The notes: generated by a model not told the origin, from the letters alone. DNA of 64,000 nucleotides from Aquitalea sp. LB_tupeE (GCF_013391415.1 NZ_JACAXB010000028.1:56743-120742), one strand, 5' to 3'. Shown: positions 34,477 through 45,480, counted from the stretch's first letter. Program-made: numbers and translations.

Positions 34477-35031
34477 TCAGCCCTGATGGAAGCAGCGGCC
34501 ACACACGGCGCGATAGCGCGCCTCGCCGCCTATCTCCACTTGCGGGCCTTGTACCACACGGCTGCCATCGGCATTGATGCGGATATGCATGGTGGCTTTT
34601 TTGCCGCAGGCGCAGATGGTCTTGATTTCTTCAATCTCTTCGGCGCGGGTCAGCAGCCAGGTGGAACCAGCAAAAGGATGGCCCTGAAAGTCCACCCGCA
34701 GGCCAAAGCAGATCACCGGGATATTGCGGGTGTGGGCCAGGCGGTGCAGCTCGCAGACTTGTTCCGGCGTCAGGAATTGCGCTTCGTCCAGCAGGATGCA
34801 GCTGATGCCAGCCCAATCCAGTGTCAGGAAATCGGTATCGCCAGCAAAGGTGTGGGCCTGACGCTGGATGCCCAGCCGGGAGGAAATCATGCCCACGCCG
34901 AAGCGGTCGTCAATGGCGGCGGTATACAGCGCCACCTGCTTGCCCATGGTTTCGTAATTGTTGGCAATTTGCAGCAGCTGGGTGCTTTTGCCGCTGTTCA
35001 TGGCGGCGTAGCGGAAAAACAGTTTGGCCAT
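34477..35031 (-). CDS. tdk: Thymidine kinase (type II)
   Basis: 184 residues from ATG 35031; the longer frame upstream has no family similarity. P-loop FFRYAAMNSGKSTQLLQIANNYE, DxxQF-like acid motif ILLDEAQFLTPEQV, GLRVDFQGHPFAGSTWLL, and a zinc ribbon CACGKKA...AVCGRC. It phosphorylates thymidine in the salvage pathway. It lies between sbcB and mutL on the same strand, with 26 bp to mutL, so it is possibly co-transcribed. It is cytoplasmic. Confidence 0.95.
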   Translation of the reverse strand: MAKLFFRYAAMNSGKSTQLLQIANNYETMGKQVALYTAAIDDRFGVGMISSRLGIQRQAHTFAGDTDFLTLDWAGISCILLDEAQFLTPEQVCELHRLAHTRNIPVICFGLRVDFQGHPFAGSTWLLTRAEEIEEIKTICACGKKATMHIRINADGSRVVQGPQVEIGGEARYRAVCGRCFHQG

Positions 35032-35057
35032 ACGGATTTTTTTCTGCCAGATAAGGT

Positions 35058-36956
35058 TCAGCGCCCGCGCATGAACAGATTGTCCAGGTCTTTCATGCTC
35101 AGCCGCGACCAGGTGGGGCGGCCATGATTGCACTGGTTGGAGCGTTCGGTGCTTTCCATGTCGCGCAGCAGCGCGTTCATCTCGGTCAGTGTCAACTGGC
35201 GGTTGGCACGTACCGCGCCGTGGCAGGCCATGGTGGCCAATAATTCATTACGCCGCTCGGTCAGCACCTGGCTGAGGCCGAATTCGCGCACGTCTTTCAG
35301 CACGGCGCGGGCCAGATCGACCGGATTGCCATCCTGCAGCCATACCGGCACACCACGCACAGCAATCTGGGTGGGGGACAGCGGGGCCAGTTCCACGCCT
35401 AGTTGTTTCATCTGCTCGCCATGCTCGTGCACGGTGGCCACTTCCATGCGGTCGGCGGCAAACGATACCGGCAGCAGCAAGGGCTGCATCGGGATGGTGT
35501 CGGCCTCCAGCGCGGTTTTCAGCCGTTCGTACACAATGCGCTCGTGAGCGGCATGCATGTCCACCACAATCAACCCGTCCTCGCACTGGCTCAGGATATA
35601 CACGCCATGCAGCTGGGCCAGCGCAAAACCCAGCGGCGGAATGCCATCGCTGGCTTGCGGCAGGGCTTGCAACTGGCTGGGCGACAGCATGGCGGGCAGG
35701 GGGCTGGCTGGTAATGGTGCTTCCTCGGCCAGGCGGCGGCTTTCTTCTTCGCGCAGACCACCGAACATCTTGTCGTAAGTGCCAATGGCTTCGCGCGCCA
35801 CATGCAGCGGCATGCTCTGCTGCTGGTAGCTGAAAGGCCGCGCCGGGGTGTGGCTGCTGCCGGATGCCGGCACCGGGCTACGCGGCGGAAACAGTGTGGC
35901 TTGCGGTTCGGTGCTATTGGCGCTGGTGTTGATATCACCCTGCGCCGGTACCGGGCTGCTGCTACCGGCGGTGGTTGCCGCCAGCGCCTTGTTGATGCTG
36001 TGAAACAGGAACTGGTGGATGGCCTGGCTTTCGCGAAAGCGCACCTCGATCTTGGTGGGGTGGACATTGACGTCCACTCCGGCCGGGTCCATCGACAGGA
36101 ACAGCGCATACACCGGGTGACGGTCGTGATGCAGCACATCGCGGTAAGCCTGACGCAGCGCATGCTGGGCGGTTTTGTCGCGGACGAAACGACCATTCAC
36201 ATAAAAATACTGCGCGTCGCGGCTGGCCTTGGAATAGGTGGGAGAGCCGACAAAGCCGCTTAGCGTCATGCTGCCCGCCGCGGTTTCCACCGTGATGGCT
36301 TCGGCAATGAAGTCCTTGCCCAGCAGTGCACCCACTCGCGCCTGCATATCCTGGGCAGGCAAGCGCCAGATCACCTTGCCATTGTGACGCAGCATGAATT
36401 CCACCTGTGGATGCGCCAGCGCAATGCGCTCGAACGTGGCTTCGCAATGGGCGTATTCGGTGTTTTCACTCTTGAGGAATTTGCGCCGTGCCGGGGTGTT
36501 GAAGTACAGGTCCACCACTTCCACGCTGGTGCCGGGCGCATGTGCGGCGGGCTCTACCGGATGCAGTGCGCCGTCGATGGCGATGATCTGGTGCGCGTGC
36601 TCGGCAGCGTGCGGGCGACTGGTGAGGGTGAGGCGCGAGACGGAGGCGACACTGGCCAGTCCTTCACCGCGAAAGCCCAGCGTGCCCACCTGTTCCAGAT
36701 CATCCAGCGAGGCGATCTTGCTGGTGGCGTGACGGTCCAGCGCCAGTGGCAGATCATCCGCCGCAATACCGCCGCCGTTGTCGGTCACGCGGATCAGCTT
36801 GATGCCGCCTTGGGCCAGGTCGACGGTAATCTTGCTGGCACCGGCATCCAGGCTGTTTTCCAGCATTTCCTTCAGGGCAGAGGCGGGGCGTTCCACCACC
36901 TCGCCTGCAGCGATCTGGTTGACCAGGTGATCAGGGAGCTTGTGAATGCGTTTCAT
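35058..36956 (-). CDS. mutL: DNA mismatch repair protein MutL (endonuclease type)
   Basis: 632 residues from ATG 36956. GHKL ATPase motifs: HLVNQIAAGEVVERPASALKEMLENSLDAGA, DNGGGI, RHATSKI and GFRGEGLASVASVSRL. A Pro/Ser-rich linker covers about 345-420. The C-terminal dimerisation domain has DMHAAHERIVYE, which fits the DxHA(x)2E(x)4E endonuclease motif, plus MACHGAVRA and QCNHGRP metal-site motifs. This MutL is therefore predicted to nick DNA, as in Neisseria, instead of depending on MutH. It is cytoplasmic. Confidence 0.97.
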   Translation of the reverse strand: MKRIHKLPDHLVNQIAAGEVVERPASALKEMLENSLDAGASKITVDLAQGGIKLIRVTDNGGGIAADDLPLALDRHATSKIASLDDLEQVGTLGFRGEGLASVASVSRLTLTSRPHAAEHAHQIIAIDGALHPVEPAAHAPGTSVEVVDLYFNTPARRKFLKSENTEYAHCEATFERIALAHPQVEFMLRHNGKVIWRLPAQDMQARVGALLGKDFIAEAITVETAAGSMTLSGFVGSPTYSKASRDAQYFYVNGRFVRDKTAQHALRQAYRDVLHHDRHPVYALFLSMDPAGVDVNVHPTKIEVRFRESQAIHQFLFHSINKALAATTAGSSSPVPAQGDINTSANSTEPQATLFPPRSPVPASGSSHTPARPFSYQQQSMPLHVAREAIGTYDKMFGGLREEESRRLAEEAPLPASPLPAMLSPSQLQALPQASDGIPPLGFALAQLHGVYILSQCEDGLIVVDMHAAHERIVYERLKTALEADTIPMQPLLLPVSFAADRMEVATVHEHGEQMKQLGVELAPLSPTQIAVRGVPVWLQDGNPVDLARAVLKDVREFGLSQVLTERRNELLATMACHGAVRANRQLTLTEMNALLRDMESTERSNQCNHGRPTWSRLSMKDLDNLFMRGR

Positions 36957-37034
36957 AGGACAGGGATGATAATGCCGGACTGGCAGGAAGGGTAGGGCAA
37001 TGATCCCGCCGGAGGTGGCGGGACCGGGCAATGC

Positions 37035-37679
37035 TTACTGGCGCTGTGCCGCGCGTTTGTGCCGCCAGAACTCGATGATGGCAGGCAGGAAGGACACAAA
37101 AATGATGCCGAAGATCAGCAGTTCCAGATTCTTGCGCACGAAGGGCAGGTTGCCAAAGAAATAGCCGGCGTAGCAGAAGCCGGCCACCCACAGCACCGCA
37201 CCGGCCACGTTGTACACGGTGAACTGGCGATAGCCCATGCTGCCGATACCGGCCACAAACGGGGCGAAGGTGCGGATGATGGGCACGAAGCGGGTGAAGA
37301 TGATGGTTTTACCGCCGTGACGGTCGTAAAAGGCGTGCGTCTTGGCCAGGTATTCCGGCTTGATCAGGCGCGGAAAGCGTTGCAGCAGCCGTGCGCCCAG
37401 CAGTTTGCCGATGGTGTAGTTAACGGTATTGCCGAGGATGCCGGCCACGGTCAGCAGCAGCACCAGCATGTGCACGTCCATCTTGCCCATGGCAGCCAGC
37501 GCACCCGCGACGAACAGCAACGAGTCGCCCGGCAGGAAGGGCGTTACCACCAGGCCGGTTTCACAAAAGATGATGAGGAACAGGATGGCGTAGATCCATA
37601 CGCCGTACTGGGCCACCAGCTGGGCCAGATGGACGTCGATGTGCAGGATGAAGTCGAGCAGAAAAGTGATGGCTTCCAT
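37035..37679 (-). CDS. DedA/SNARE-associated family membrane protein
   Basis: 214 residues, about five hydrophobic segments. Family motifs: [109 protein letters not shown]. The FxRFxPxxRT signature with conserved Arg residues is typical of DedA proteins linked to undecaprenyl phosphate/phospholipid translocation and proton-motive force homeostasis. It is in the inner membrane. It lies downstream of the secF terminator and upstream of mutL on the minus strand. Confidence 0.92.
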   Translation of the reverse strand: MEAITFLLDFILHIDVHLAQLVAQYGVWIYAILFLIIFCETGLVVTPFLPGDSLLFVAGALAAMGKMDVHMLVLLLTVAGILGNTVNYTIGKLLGARLLQRFPRLIKPEYLAKTHAFYDRHGGKTIIFTRFVPIIRTFAPFVAGIGSMGYRQFTVYNVAGAVLWVAGFCYAGYFFGNLPFVRKNLELLIFGIIFVSFLPAIIEFWRHKRAAQRQ

Positions 37680-37707
37680 GGGGACACCGGTTTGGTCTGT
37701 GGAGGAT

Positions 37708-37734
37708 GAAAAACTGGCCGGACAAGCCGGCCAG
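37708..37734 (-). terminator. Terminator of the tgt-yajC-secDF operon
   Basis: CTGGCCGG/CCGGCCAG stem with a short loop, followed on the minus strand by TTTTTC, 27 bp after the secF stop. Confidence 0.85.
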
Positions 37735-37760
37735 TCATGACAGCAGATGCGGGGTCAGAC

Positions 37761-38696
37761 TCAGACCACCGCTTCTTCTTTCGGTTTGGTCGGCTTGATC
37801 ATGTGCTCACGGCTAACGCCCAGCCACAGTGCGATCGGGCTGGCCACCAGTACCGAAGAGTAAATGCCGAACACGATGCCGATGGTCAGGGCCATGGCAA
37901 AGCCGTGCAGTGCCGGGCCGCCGAATACCAGCATGGACACCACCATCATCTCGGTGGAGAAGTGGGTGATGATGGTACGGCTCATGGTGGCGGTAATGGC
38001 ATTGTCGATGATGCTGGCCGTGGTCTTGCCACGCAGGCCGGGCTTGCGGAAGTTTTCACGGATACGGTCGAACACCACCACCGATTCGTTCACTGAGTAA
38101 CCCAGCACCGCCAGTACGCCGGCCAGTACGGTCAGCGAGAATTCCCAGCGGAAGAAGGCAAAGCAGCCCAGGATGATCACCACGTCGTGCATGTTGGCGA
38201 TGATGGCCGACACGGCAAAGCGCCATTCAAAGCGCAGCGCCAGGTAAGCCATGATGCCCAGACACACCAGAATGGCGGCGGTCAGACCGTGGGAAACCAG
38301 CTCCTCACCCACGCTGGGGCCGACAAAGTCCACCTTGCGCAGCTGTACGGTGCCGTCCTTGGCTTTCAGCAGGCTCATCACCTTTTCCGACAGCTGGGCA
38401 GAGGTGGTGCCCGGTTTGTTCGGCAGGCGAATCATCACATCGCTGCTGCTACCCAGGCTTTGCACGGTGGCTTCGCCCAGTTTCAGGCCATCCACGGTAT
38501 CACGGATCAGGTTCAGGTCGGCCGACTGCTGGTACTGCACTTCCAATACGGTACCGCCAGTGAATTCAACGCTGTAGTTGAGACCACGGGTAGCCAGAAA
38601 GAACACGGCCAGAATAAAGGTGACCAGCGAAATTGCCGTGGTCAGCTTGCCGTAGCTCATGAACGGGATGTCCCGTTTGATGCGGAAAAGCTCCAT
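37761..38696 (-). CDS. secF: Protein translocase subunit SecF
   Basis: 311 residues, six TM segments. RGLNYSVEFTGGTVLEVQY (D/E-FTGG family motif), VDFVGPSVGEELVSHGLTAAILVCLGIMAYLALRFEWRFAVSAIIANMHDVVIILGCFAFF, GYSVNESVVVFDRIRENFR and NAITATMSRTIITHFSTEMMVV are SecF signatures. It forms a complex with SecD and YajC that uses the proton gradient to pull exported proteins through SecYEG. It starts 15 bp after secD in the same operon and is followed by a terminator. Confidence 0.97.
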   Translation of the reverse strand: MELFRIKRDIPFMSYGKLTTAISLVTFILAVFFLATRGLNYSVEFTGGTVLEVQYQQSADLNLIRDTVDGLKLGEATVQSLGSSSDVMIRLPNKPGTTSAQLSEKVMSLLKAKDGTVQLRKVDFVGPSVGEELVSHGLTAAILVCLGIMAYLALRFEWRFAVSAIIANMHDVVIILGCFAFFRWEFSLTVLAGVLAVLGYSVNESVVVFDRIRENFRKPGLRGKTTASIIDNAITATMSRTIITHFSTEMMVVSMLVFGGPALHGFAMALTIGIVFGIYSSVLVASPIALWLGVSREHMIKPTKPKEEAVV

Positions 38697-38710
38697 TGTC
38701 TGTCCCGTCC

Positions 38711-40552
38711 TTATTTCTCAGGTTTCCACACCTGGCCAATGGCCAGCGAGGTCAGTTTGCGACGGCGGCCATACCACAGGTTCACCAGGCCGCGCGATAC
38801 CAGTACGGCGGAGAACATGGAAGTCATAATGCCGATGCAGTGCACCACGGCAAAGCCGCGTACCGGGCCGGTGCCGAAAATCAGCAGGGCCAGACCGGCA
38901 ATCAGGGTGGTGACGTTGGAGTCCAGAATCGTCGCCCAGGCATGGCCGTAACCGGCCTGGATGGCCGAGTGCGGCGGCACGCCATTGCGCAGTTCTTCAC
39001 GGATACGCTCGTTGATCAGCACGTTGGCATCAATCGCCATACCCAGAGCCAGCGCGATGGCGGCAATGCCGGGCAGGGTGAGCGTGGCCTGCAGGATGGA
39101 CAGGATGGCCAGCAGCAGGAACACGTTGACGGCCAGCGACAGGGCGGAGAATACACCGAACACACCGTAGTAAATCACCATGAACACCGCGATGGCGGCA
39201 AAGCCCCACAGCGTGGAGTGGAAGCCCTTCTCGATGTTTTCCTTACCCAGGCTCGGGCCGACGGTACGCTCTTCGATGATGTTCATCGGCGCGGCCAGCG
39301 AACCGGCGCGCAGCAACAGCGCGGTGTCATTGGCTTCAGCCGGGTTCATGCTGCCGGAGATCTGTACGCGGCCACCACCGATTTCCGAGCGGATGACCGG
39401 AGCAGTCACCACTTCGGCCCGACCTTTTTCCACCAGAATCATCGCCATGCGCTTGCCGATGTTTTCGGCCGTCACCTGACGGAAAATGGAAGCGCCGGTG
39501 GAATCCAGATTGATGTGTACCGCCGGGGCACCGTTTTCATCAAAGCCTGCTTGCGCATCGTTGATGTTGTCGCCGGTCAGTTCCACGTCCTTCTTCACCA
39601 GAATCTTGCTGTCGCCGCGCGAGGTGGCTTCGTCCAGCAGGTCGTAACCAGCCGGAATATTGCCGGCCAGTGCATCGCTGACCTTGCCCTGGTCGTCTTC
39701 CACCATGCGCACTTCCAGCGTGGCGGTGCGGCCAATGATGTCCTTGGCGCGGGCGGTATCCTGAATACCCGGCAGTTCCACCACGATGCGGTTGGGGCCG
39801 GCCTGCTGGATGATGGGTTCAGACGTACCCAGCTCGTTTACCCGGTTGTGCAAGGTGGAGATGTTTTGCTTGACCGCATCGCCCTGGATCTTGGTGACTT
39901 CTTCCGGCTTCAGCGTGGCAGTCAGTTTGTAATTGGCATCGTCGCTGTTGAGCACCAGGGTGGGCAGGGTGCGGCTGACCACAGCCTGCGCGGCCTTCAG
40001 GGTGTCGGCGTCACGCAGCTGCACTTCCAGCACATTGCCATTGCGCTTGATGGTGCCATAGCGCACTTGCTTGTTCTTCAGCTCGCGGCGGATGTCGCCG
40101 GCGTAGCGTTCCATGGTCTTGTCGATGGCAGCCTGCATGTCAACCTGCAGCAGGAAATGCACGCCACCGCGCAAGTCCAGGCCCAGGAACATGGGGTAGG
40201 CCTTCAGGTCGGCCAGCCACTGCGGCGAGGCCGGCAGCAAGTTGAGCGCAATGATGTAGCTGTCACCCAGCGCACGCTGGATGGCGTCCCGCGCCTTGAT
40301 CTGGGTGTCGGCATCCTTGAAGCGGATCTTCAGGCTGCTGCCGTCCAGATAAAGACCGTCCGGGCTGATGTTCTGGGCTTTCAGAGCCTCTTCCACGCGG
40401 CCCATCAGGGCGGTGTCCACCGGAATGGACTGGCGGGTGCTGGAGACCTGTACCGCAGGAGTCTCGCCGTAGAAGTTGGGCAGCGTGTAGATCGTGGCAA
40501 TGATCAGGGCTACCGCAATGACGAGGTATTTCCAGAGAGGATAGCGGTTCAT
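38711..40552 (-). CDS. secD: Protein translocase subunit SecD
   Basis: 613 residues. The N-terminal TM1 is MNRYPLWKYLVIAVALIIATIYTLPNFY, followed by LGLDLRGGVHFLLQVD (SecD signature) and a large periplasmic P1 domain. The C-terminal membrane half has LALGMAIDANVLINERIREELRNG and GTGPVRGFAVVHCIGIMTSMFSAVLVSRGLV. It partners with SecF and YajC in the inner membrane. It is third in tgt-yajC-secD-secF. An intercistronic hairpin separates it from yajC. Confidence 0.97.
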   Translation of the reverse strand: MNRYPLWKYLVIAVALIIATIYTLPNFYGETPAVQVSSTRQSIPVDTALMGRVEEALKAQNISPDGLYLDGSSLKIRFKDADTQIKARDAIQRALGDSYIIALNLLPASPQWLADLKAYPMFLGLDLRGGVHFLLQVDMQAAIDKTMERYAGDIRRELKNKQVRYGTIKRNGNVLEVQLRDADTLKAAQAVVSRTLPTLVLNSDDANYKLTATLKPEEVTKIQGDAVKQNISTLHNRVNELGTSEPIIQQAGPNRIVVELPGIQDTARAKDIIGRTATLEVRMVEDDQGKVSDALAGNIPAGYDLLDEATSRGDSKILVKKDVELTGDNINDAQAGFDENGAPAVHINLDSTGASIFRQVTAENIGKRMAMILVEKGRAEVVTAPVIRSEIGGGRVQISGSMNPAEANDTALLLRAGSLAAPMNIIEERTVGPSLGKENIEKGFHSTLWGFAAIAVFMVIYYGVFGVFSALSLAVNVFLLLAILSILQATLTLPGIAAIALALGMAIDANVLINERIREELRNGVPPHSAIQAGYGHAWATILDSNVTTLIAGLALLIFGTGPVRGFAVVHCIGIMTSMFSAVLVSRGLVNLWYGRRRKLTSLAIGQVWKPEK

Positions 40553-40581
40553 GAGTGATATCGGAGGTAGGAAACGAAACT

Positions 40582-40613
40582 GGCCGTCACCCGTTATTAC
40601 CGGGCTGACGGCC
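40582..40613 (-). other. Intercistronic hairpin between yajC and secD
   Basis: GGCCGTCA/TGACGGCC stem with an inner CCG/CGG stem, no T-run. It could be an mRNA-processing or partial attenuation element within the operon. Confidence 0.4.
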
Positions 40614-40624
40614 GTCCTGGGGAA

Positions 40625-40948
40625 TTACAGGGACTTCAGCGTGCCCTTTTCCACCTTGCCGGTAACGGCCGGGCGCTGCACATTGATTTCCACGCCATTG
40701 GCGATTTCCAGGGTCAGGAACTGTTCGCCGGCTTTAACCACGCGGCCCAGAACACCACCTTGGGTAATGACTTCGTCACCCTTCTGGATTTCCGACAACA
40801 TCTTTTGATGCTCTTTCATTTTCTTCTGCTGCGGGCGAACCATCAGGAACCAGAACAGTACGAAAATGACGATCATGGGCAGGAAAGACATGATGTCGAA
40901 ACCGGCTGGTGCGGCACCGGCGGCGAAAGCTTTATCGATGAAGGGCAT
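40625..40948 (-). CDS. yajC: Sec translocon accessory protein YajC
   Basis: 107 residues with one TM segment (AGFDIMSFLPMIVIFVLFWFLMVRPQQKKMKEHQKML) and the cytoplasmic domain EIQKGDEVITQGGVLGRVVKAGEQFLTLEIANGVEINVQRPAV, the YajC family signature. Part of the SecDF-YajC complex. It lies between tgt and secD. GGGAG ribosome-binding site. Confidence 0.96.
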   Translation of the reverse strand: MPFIDKAFAAGAAPAGFDIMSFLPMIVIFVLFWFLMVRPQQKKMKEHQKMLSEIQKGDEVITQGGVLGRVVKAGEQFLTLEIANGVEINVQRPAVTGKVEKGTLKSL

Positions 40949-41068
40949 TGTTTGCTCCCTTGTTATTTAGGTGTTGTTGATACAAACCGGCCATTGTAGC
41001 CACGCTATGTGGGTTTTTCCAACCGTCGGGCATGTCTGACCTGTGCCTGACCGGCGCGGTTCCCCTTG

Positions 41069-42196
<1,128 letters not shown>

Positions 42197-42363
42197 TTAT
42201 GCAAAATCAGCGCGCTAGTATACAGCAAGCGGAGGGGGCTGTTGCTTAGGCAGGGAAAATCGCCGCAGAAGATATTTATGGGCGTGGCGGGTGAGGCAGG
42301 TCGAGTGCTTCAGGCCGGGCGGCCTTTGCACAGCCTGACTTGCGGATTCATGCGGTCAGGGGC

Positions 42364-42392
42364 TTGCATTTTCGCGGTCAGGCCTTTAGTAT
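42364..42392 (+). promoter_or_regulatory. Candidate promoter of tRNA-Val
   Basis: TTGCAT, a 17-bp spacer and TAGTAT, ending 15 bp before the mature tRNA start. Confidence 0.6.
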
Positions 42393-42407
42393 TGCCAACT
42401 CGACGAC

Positions 42408-42484
42408 AGGCACGTAGCTCAGCTGGTTAGAGCACCACCTTGACATGGTGGGGGTCGTTGGTTCGAGTCCAATCGTGCCTACCA
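42408..42484 (+). tRNA. tRNA-Val (anticodon GAC)
   Basis: A 77-nt cloverleaf: acceptor AGGCACG pairing with CGTGCCT, D-arm GCTC...GAGC, anticodon stem CCACC/GGTGG with loop TTGACAT, T-arm GTTGG-TTCGAGT-CCAAT, and encoded A-CCA end. The anticodon GAC reads valine GUC/GUU. Confidence 0.97.
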
Positions 42485-42579
42485 ATACACAGCATGGAGT
42501 TATCCCAGGTGAAAAACTGGCGAACTACCACAACCCGACATTCTCACGCTAGCTGAGCCTTGCGGGTTGTACCATGCAA

Positions 42580-42612
42580 AAAAAGAGCGGCTCAGGCCGC
42601 TCTTTTTTTTTA
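42580..42612 (+). terminator. Terminator between tRNA-Val and thrS
   Basis: AGAGCGGC/GCCGCTCT with a 4-nt TCAG loop, preceded by A7 and followed by T9. It ends the tRNA transcript; because it lies only 38 bp before the thrS ATG, it could also act as an attenuator for thrS. Confidence 0.88.
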
Positions 42613-42649
42613 CCCTTCGTAACAATATTACGCCCTGTTTGGAGTTGAC

Positions 42650-44551
42650 ATGCCTGACATTCGCCTGCCTGACGGCTCGGTTCGATCCTTCGACAAGCCG
42701 GTAACGGTTCATGAAGTGGCTGCGTCCATCGGTACCGGTCTGGCGCGTGCTGCGCTGGCAGGTCGCGTCGATGGCGTGCTGGTGGATACCTCGTACAGTA
42801 TTGATCGTGATGCCGATCTGGCCATCGTGACCGACAAGGATGCCGATGGTCTTGGCATCATCCGCCACTCCACCGCCCACTTGCTGGCTTATGCGGTGAA
42901 GGAGCTGTTCCCGGAGGCGCAGGTGACCATCGGGCCGGAAATCGAAAACGGTTTCTACTACGACTTCGCCTACAAGCGCCCGTTTACCCCGGAGGACCTG
43001 ACGGCCATCGAAAAGAAGATGACCGAACTGGCCAAGAAGGATATCCCGGTTGAGCGCTACGAACTGCCACGTGATGAGGCTATTGCTTACTTCAAGAGCA
43101 TTGGCGAAGCCTACAAGGCCGAGATCATCGAATCCATCCCGCAAGGCGAGGTGCTGAGCCTGTATCGCGAGGGTGAATTCACCGACTTGTGTCGTGGCCC
43201 ACACGTGCCGTCCACCGGCAAGCTGAAGGTGTTCAAGCTGATGAAGGTGGCCGGTGCCTACTGGCGCGGCGACAGCAAGAACGAAATGCTGCAGCGTATT
43301 TACGGTACGGCCTGGGCCAAGAAGGAAGATCTGGAAGCCTACCTCTATATGTTGGAAGAGGCGGAAAAGCGCGACCACCGCAAGCTGGGTGTGCAGCTGG
43401 ACCTGTTCCACCTGCAGGACGAGGCGCCAGGTATGGTGTTCTGGCATCCCAAGGGCTGGCAGCTGTGGCAGAACGTCGAGCAATACATGCGCGGCAAACT
43501 GGTGCAAGAGGGCTATCAGGAAGTCCGCACGCCGATGATGATGGATGTGGAATTGTGGAAGAAGTCGGGTCACTGGCAGAACTACAAGGAAAACATGTTC
43601 ATCACCGAATCGGAAAAGCGCGACTACGCCGTCAAGCCGATGAACTGCCCCGGTCATATCCAGATTTTCAACAGCGGGCTGCGTTCCTATCGTGACCTGC
43701 CGCTGCGCTATGCCGAGTTTGGCTCCTGTCACCGTAACGAACCGGGCGGCGCGCTGCACGGCATCATGCGTGTGCGTGGCTTTGTGCAGGATGATGGCCA
43801 CATCTTCTGCACTGAAGACCAGATCAACCAGGAAGCCAAGGCGTTTCACCAGCTGGTGATGGAAGTGTACGAGCGCTTCGGTTTTGACAAGGTGTCGATC
43901 AAGCTGGCGCTGCGTCCGGAAAAGCGCCTGGGTGCCGAAGAAACCTGGGACAAGGCCGAGCAGGGCATGCGCGAAGCGCTGCAAGCATGCGGCGTGGCCT
44001 GGGAAGAGTTGCCGGGCGAGGGTGCCTTCTACGGTCCGAAGATCGAATATCACGTCAAGGATGCGTTGGGTCGCTCCTGGCAGTGCGGTACCTTGCAGCT
44101 GGACTTCATGCTGCCGGAAAGTCTGGGCGCTGAATATGTGGCCGACGACAACAGCCGCAAGCGTCCGGTGATGTTACATCGTGCGGCGCTCGGTTCGCTG
44201 GAGCGCTTCCTGGGTATTCTGATCGAAAACCACGCAGGTGCCTTCCCGTTGTGGCTCTCTCCGGTGCAGATGGTGGTGATGAATATCACCGAAGCACAGG
44301 CGGATTATGCTGCACAAATCGCCGAAGCATTGAAGAAACAAGGCTTCCGCGTCGATCTTGACTTGAGAAACGAGAAGATCGGCTATAAAATCCGCGAGCA
44401 CAGTCTGCAAAAGCTGCCGTACCAGATCATCGTGGGCGACAAGGAAAAAGCAGGCGAACTGGTTGCCGTGCGCGCCCGAGGTGAAGACCTGGGTCAGCTC
44501 ACGCTGGATGCATTCATTGCCCGCCTCAAGGCTGAGATGCCCGAGGCCTGA
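42650..44551 (+). CDS. thrS: Threonyl-tRNA synthetase
   Basis: 633 residues. The N-terminal TGS domain is [24 protein letters not shown]; the editing domain contains [34 protein letters not shown] and [10 protein letters not shown]. Class II motifs are [52 protein letters not shown] (motif 2) and [27 protein letters not shown] (motif 3). The C-terminal anticodon-binding domain ends [19 protein letters not shown]. It is the first gene of the thrS-infC-rpmI-rplT-pheS-pheT-ihfA-merR cluster, with TTGGAG before ATG. Confidence 0.98.
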   Translation: MPDIRLPDGSVRSFDKPVTVHEVAASIGTGLARAALAGRVDGVLVDTSYSIDRDADLAIVTDKDADGLGIIRHSTAHLLAYAVKELFPEAQVTIGPEIENGFYYDFAYKRPFTPEDLTAIEKKMTELAKKDIPVERYELPRDEAIAYFKSIGEAYKAEIIESIPQGEVLSLYREGEFTDLCRGPHVPSTGKLKVFKLMKVAGAYWRGDSKNEMLQRIYGTAWAKKEDLEAYLYMLEEAEKRDHRKLGVQLDLFHLQDEAPGMVFWHPKGWQLWQNVEQYMRGKLVQEGYQEVRTPMMMDVELWKKSGHWQNYKENMFITESEKRDYAVKPMNCPGHIQIFNSGLRSYRDLPLRYAEFGSCHRNEPGGALHGIMRVRGFVQDDGHIFCTEDQINQEAKAFHQLVMEVYERFGFDKVSIKLALRPEKRLGAEETWDKAEQGMREALQACGVAWEELPGEGAFYGPKIEYHVKDALGRSWQCGTLQLDFMLPESLGAEYVADDNSRKRPVMLHRAALGSLERFLGILIENHAGAFPLWLSPVQMVVMNITEAQADYAAQIAEALKKQGFRVDLDLRNEKIGYKIREHSLQKLPYQIIVGDKEKAGELVAVRARGEDLGQLTLDAFIARLKAEMPEA

Positions 44552-44595
44552 TCCGGCAACGGCAGGCATTTGATAGATTAATAGGAGATTTGGCT

Positions 44596-45114
44596 ATAGC
44601 TCAGGAACGCGAAGCACGGATCAACGGCGAGATTACCGCTCGCGAGATTCGTCTGGTAGGCATGGAAGGTGAGCAGATTGGTGTTGTCAGTCTGCGTGAA
44701 GCAATGGCACTGGCCGAGGAAAATGATGTGGATCTGGTGGAAATTTCCCCGACTGCTCAGCCTCCGGTCTGCAAGCTGATGGACTACGGCAAGTTCAAGT
44801 ACGAACAGTCGAAGAAACGTCACGAAGCCAAGCTCAAGCAAAAGCAGGTCCAGATCAAGGAAATCAAGTTCCGCCCGGGCACTGACGATGGCGATTACAA
44901 CGTCAAGCTGCGTAACCTGATCCGTTTCCTTAATGATGGCGACAAGGCCAAGATCACCCTGCGTTTCCGTGGTCGTGAAATGGCTCACCAGGACATCGGC
45001 CTGGCATTGCTCAAGCGTGTTGAAGCCGATTTGGCTGAAATTGCGACAGTTGAGCAATTCCCCAAGCTGGAAGGTCGTCAAATGGTGATGATGATTGCCC
45101 CGAAAAAGAAATAA
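44596..45114 (+). CDS. infC: Translation initiation factor IF-3, probable ATA start
   Basis: 172 residues if started at ATA 44596, giving (M)[13 protein letters not shown], the N-terminus remembered for Neisseria IF3. A TTG six bases upstream is an alternative, but AGGAG at 44583-44587 is only 2 nt from the TTG and 8 nt from the ATA. IF3 signatures: [61 protein letters not shown] and the end [14 protein letters not shown]3 rejects non-canonical start codons, and infC genes elsewhere use AUU or similar for autoregulation. It binds the 30S subunit. Confidence 0.93.
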   Translation: MAQEREARINGEITAREIRLVGMEGEQIGVVSLREAMALAEENDVDLVEISPTAQPPVCKLMDYGKFKYEQSKKRHEAKLKQKQVQIKEIKFRPGTDDGDYNVKLRNLIRFLNDGDKAKITLRFRGREMAHQDIGLALLKRVEADLAEIATVEQFPKLEGRQMVMMIAPKKK

Positions 45115-45138
45115 TCGGGTATAATCGTTTTCTCAATG

Positions 45139-45186
45139 CGGCAGGGTCTACCCTGCCGTGTTGATTTTGTAGGGCGGCAATGCCCT
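45139..45186 (+). promoter_or_regulatory. Structured leader of rpmI-rplT
   Basis: Two consecutive hairpins, CGGCAGGG/CCCTGCCG with a 4-nt loop (45139-45158) and AGGGC/GCCCT (45171-45186), lie in the 156-nt infC-rpmI gap. A TATAAT at 45120 could give an internal promoter. In other bacteria ribosomal protein L20 binds this leader for feedback control. The first stem is followed only by a weak T-run. Confidence 0.45.
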
Positions 45187-45270
45187 GCGCAAAAGCGTGA
45201 CGCAGTGGTTTCAAGCACCTTCGGGTCACCCTGTGTCTAATCTAACTCAGAAATTCTGCAGGAGTTTTCC

Positions 45271-45468
45271 ATGCCGAAAATGAAGACCAAGTCGAGCGCG
45301 AAAAAGCGTCTCAACGTGCTGGGCAATGGCGGTGTAAAGCGCTCTTATGCGTTCAAGCGTCACATCCTGACCAAGAAAACCACCAAGAACAAGCGCCAGT
45401 TGCGCGGTACCACCATGGTACACGCCACCAACATGGCTTCTGTTCGCGCCATGATGCCCTACGCATAA
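45271..45468 (+). CDS. rpmI: 50S ribosomal protein L35 (bL35)
   Basis: 65 residues, family length. [48 protein letters not shown] matches bL35 throughout. CAGGAG ribosome-binding site. Co-transcribed with rplT 12 bp downstream. Confidence 0.98.
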   Translation: MPKMKTKSSAKKRLNVLGNGGVKRSYAFKRHILTKKTTKNKRQLRGTTMVHATNMASVRAMMPYA

Positions 45469-45480
45469 GGAGACTGAATA

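Noticed and set aside
38696..40558. 620-residue plus-strand open frame over secD
   Set aside because: Antisense shadow of SecD, which is unmistakable.
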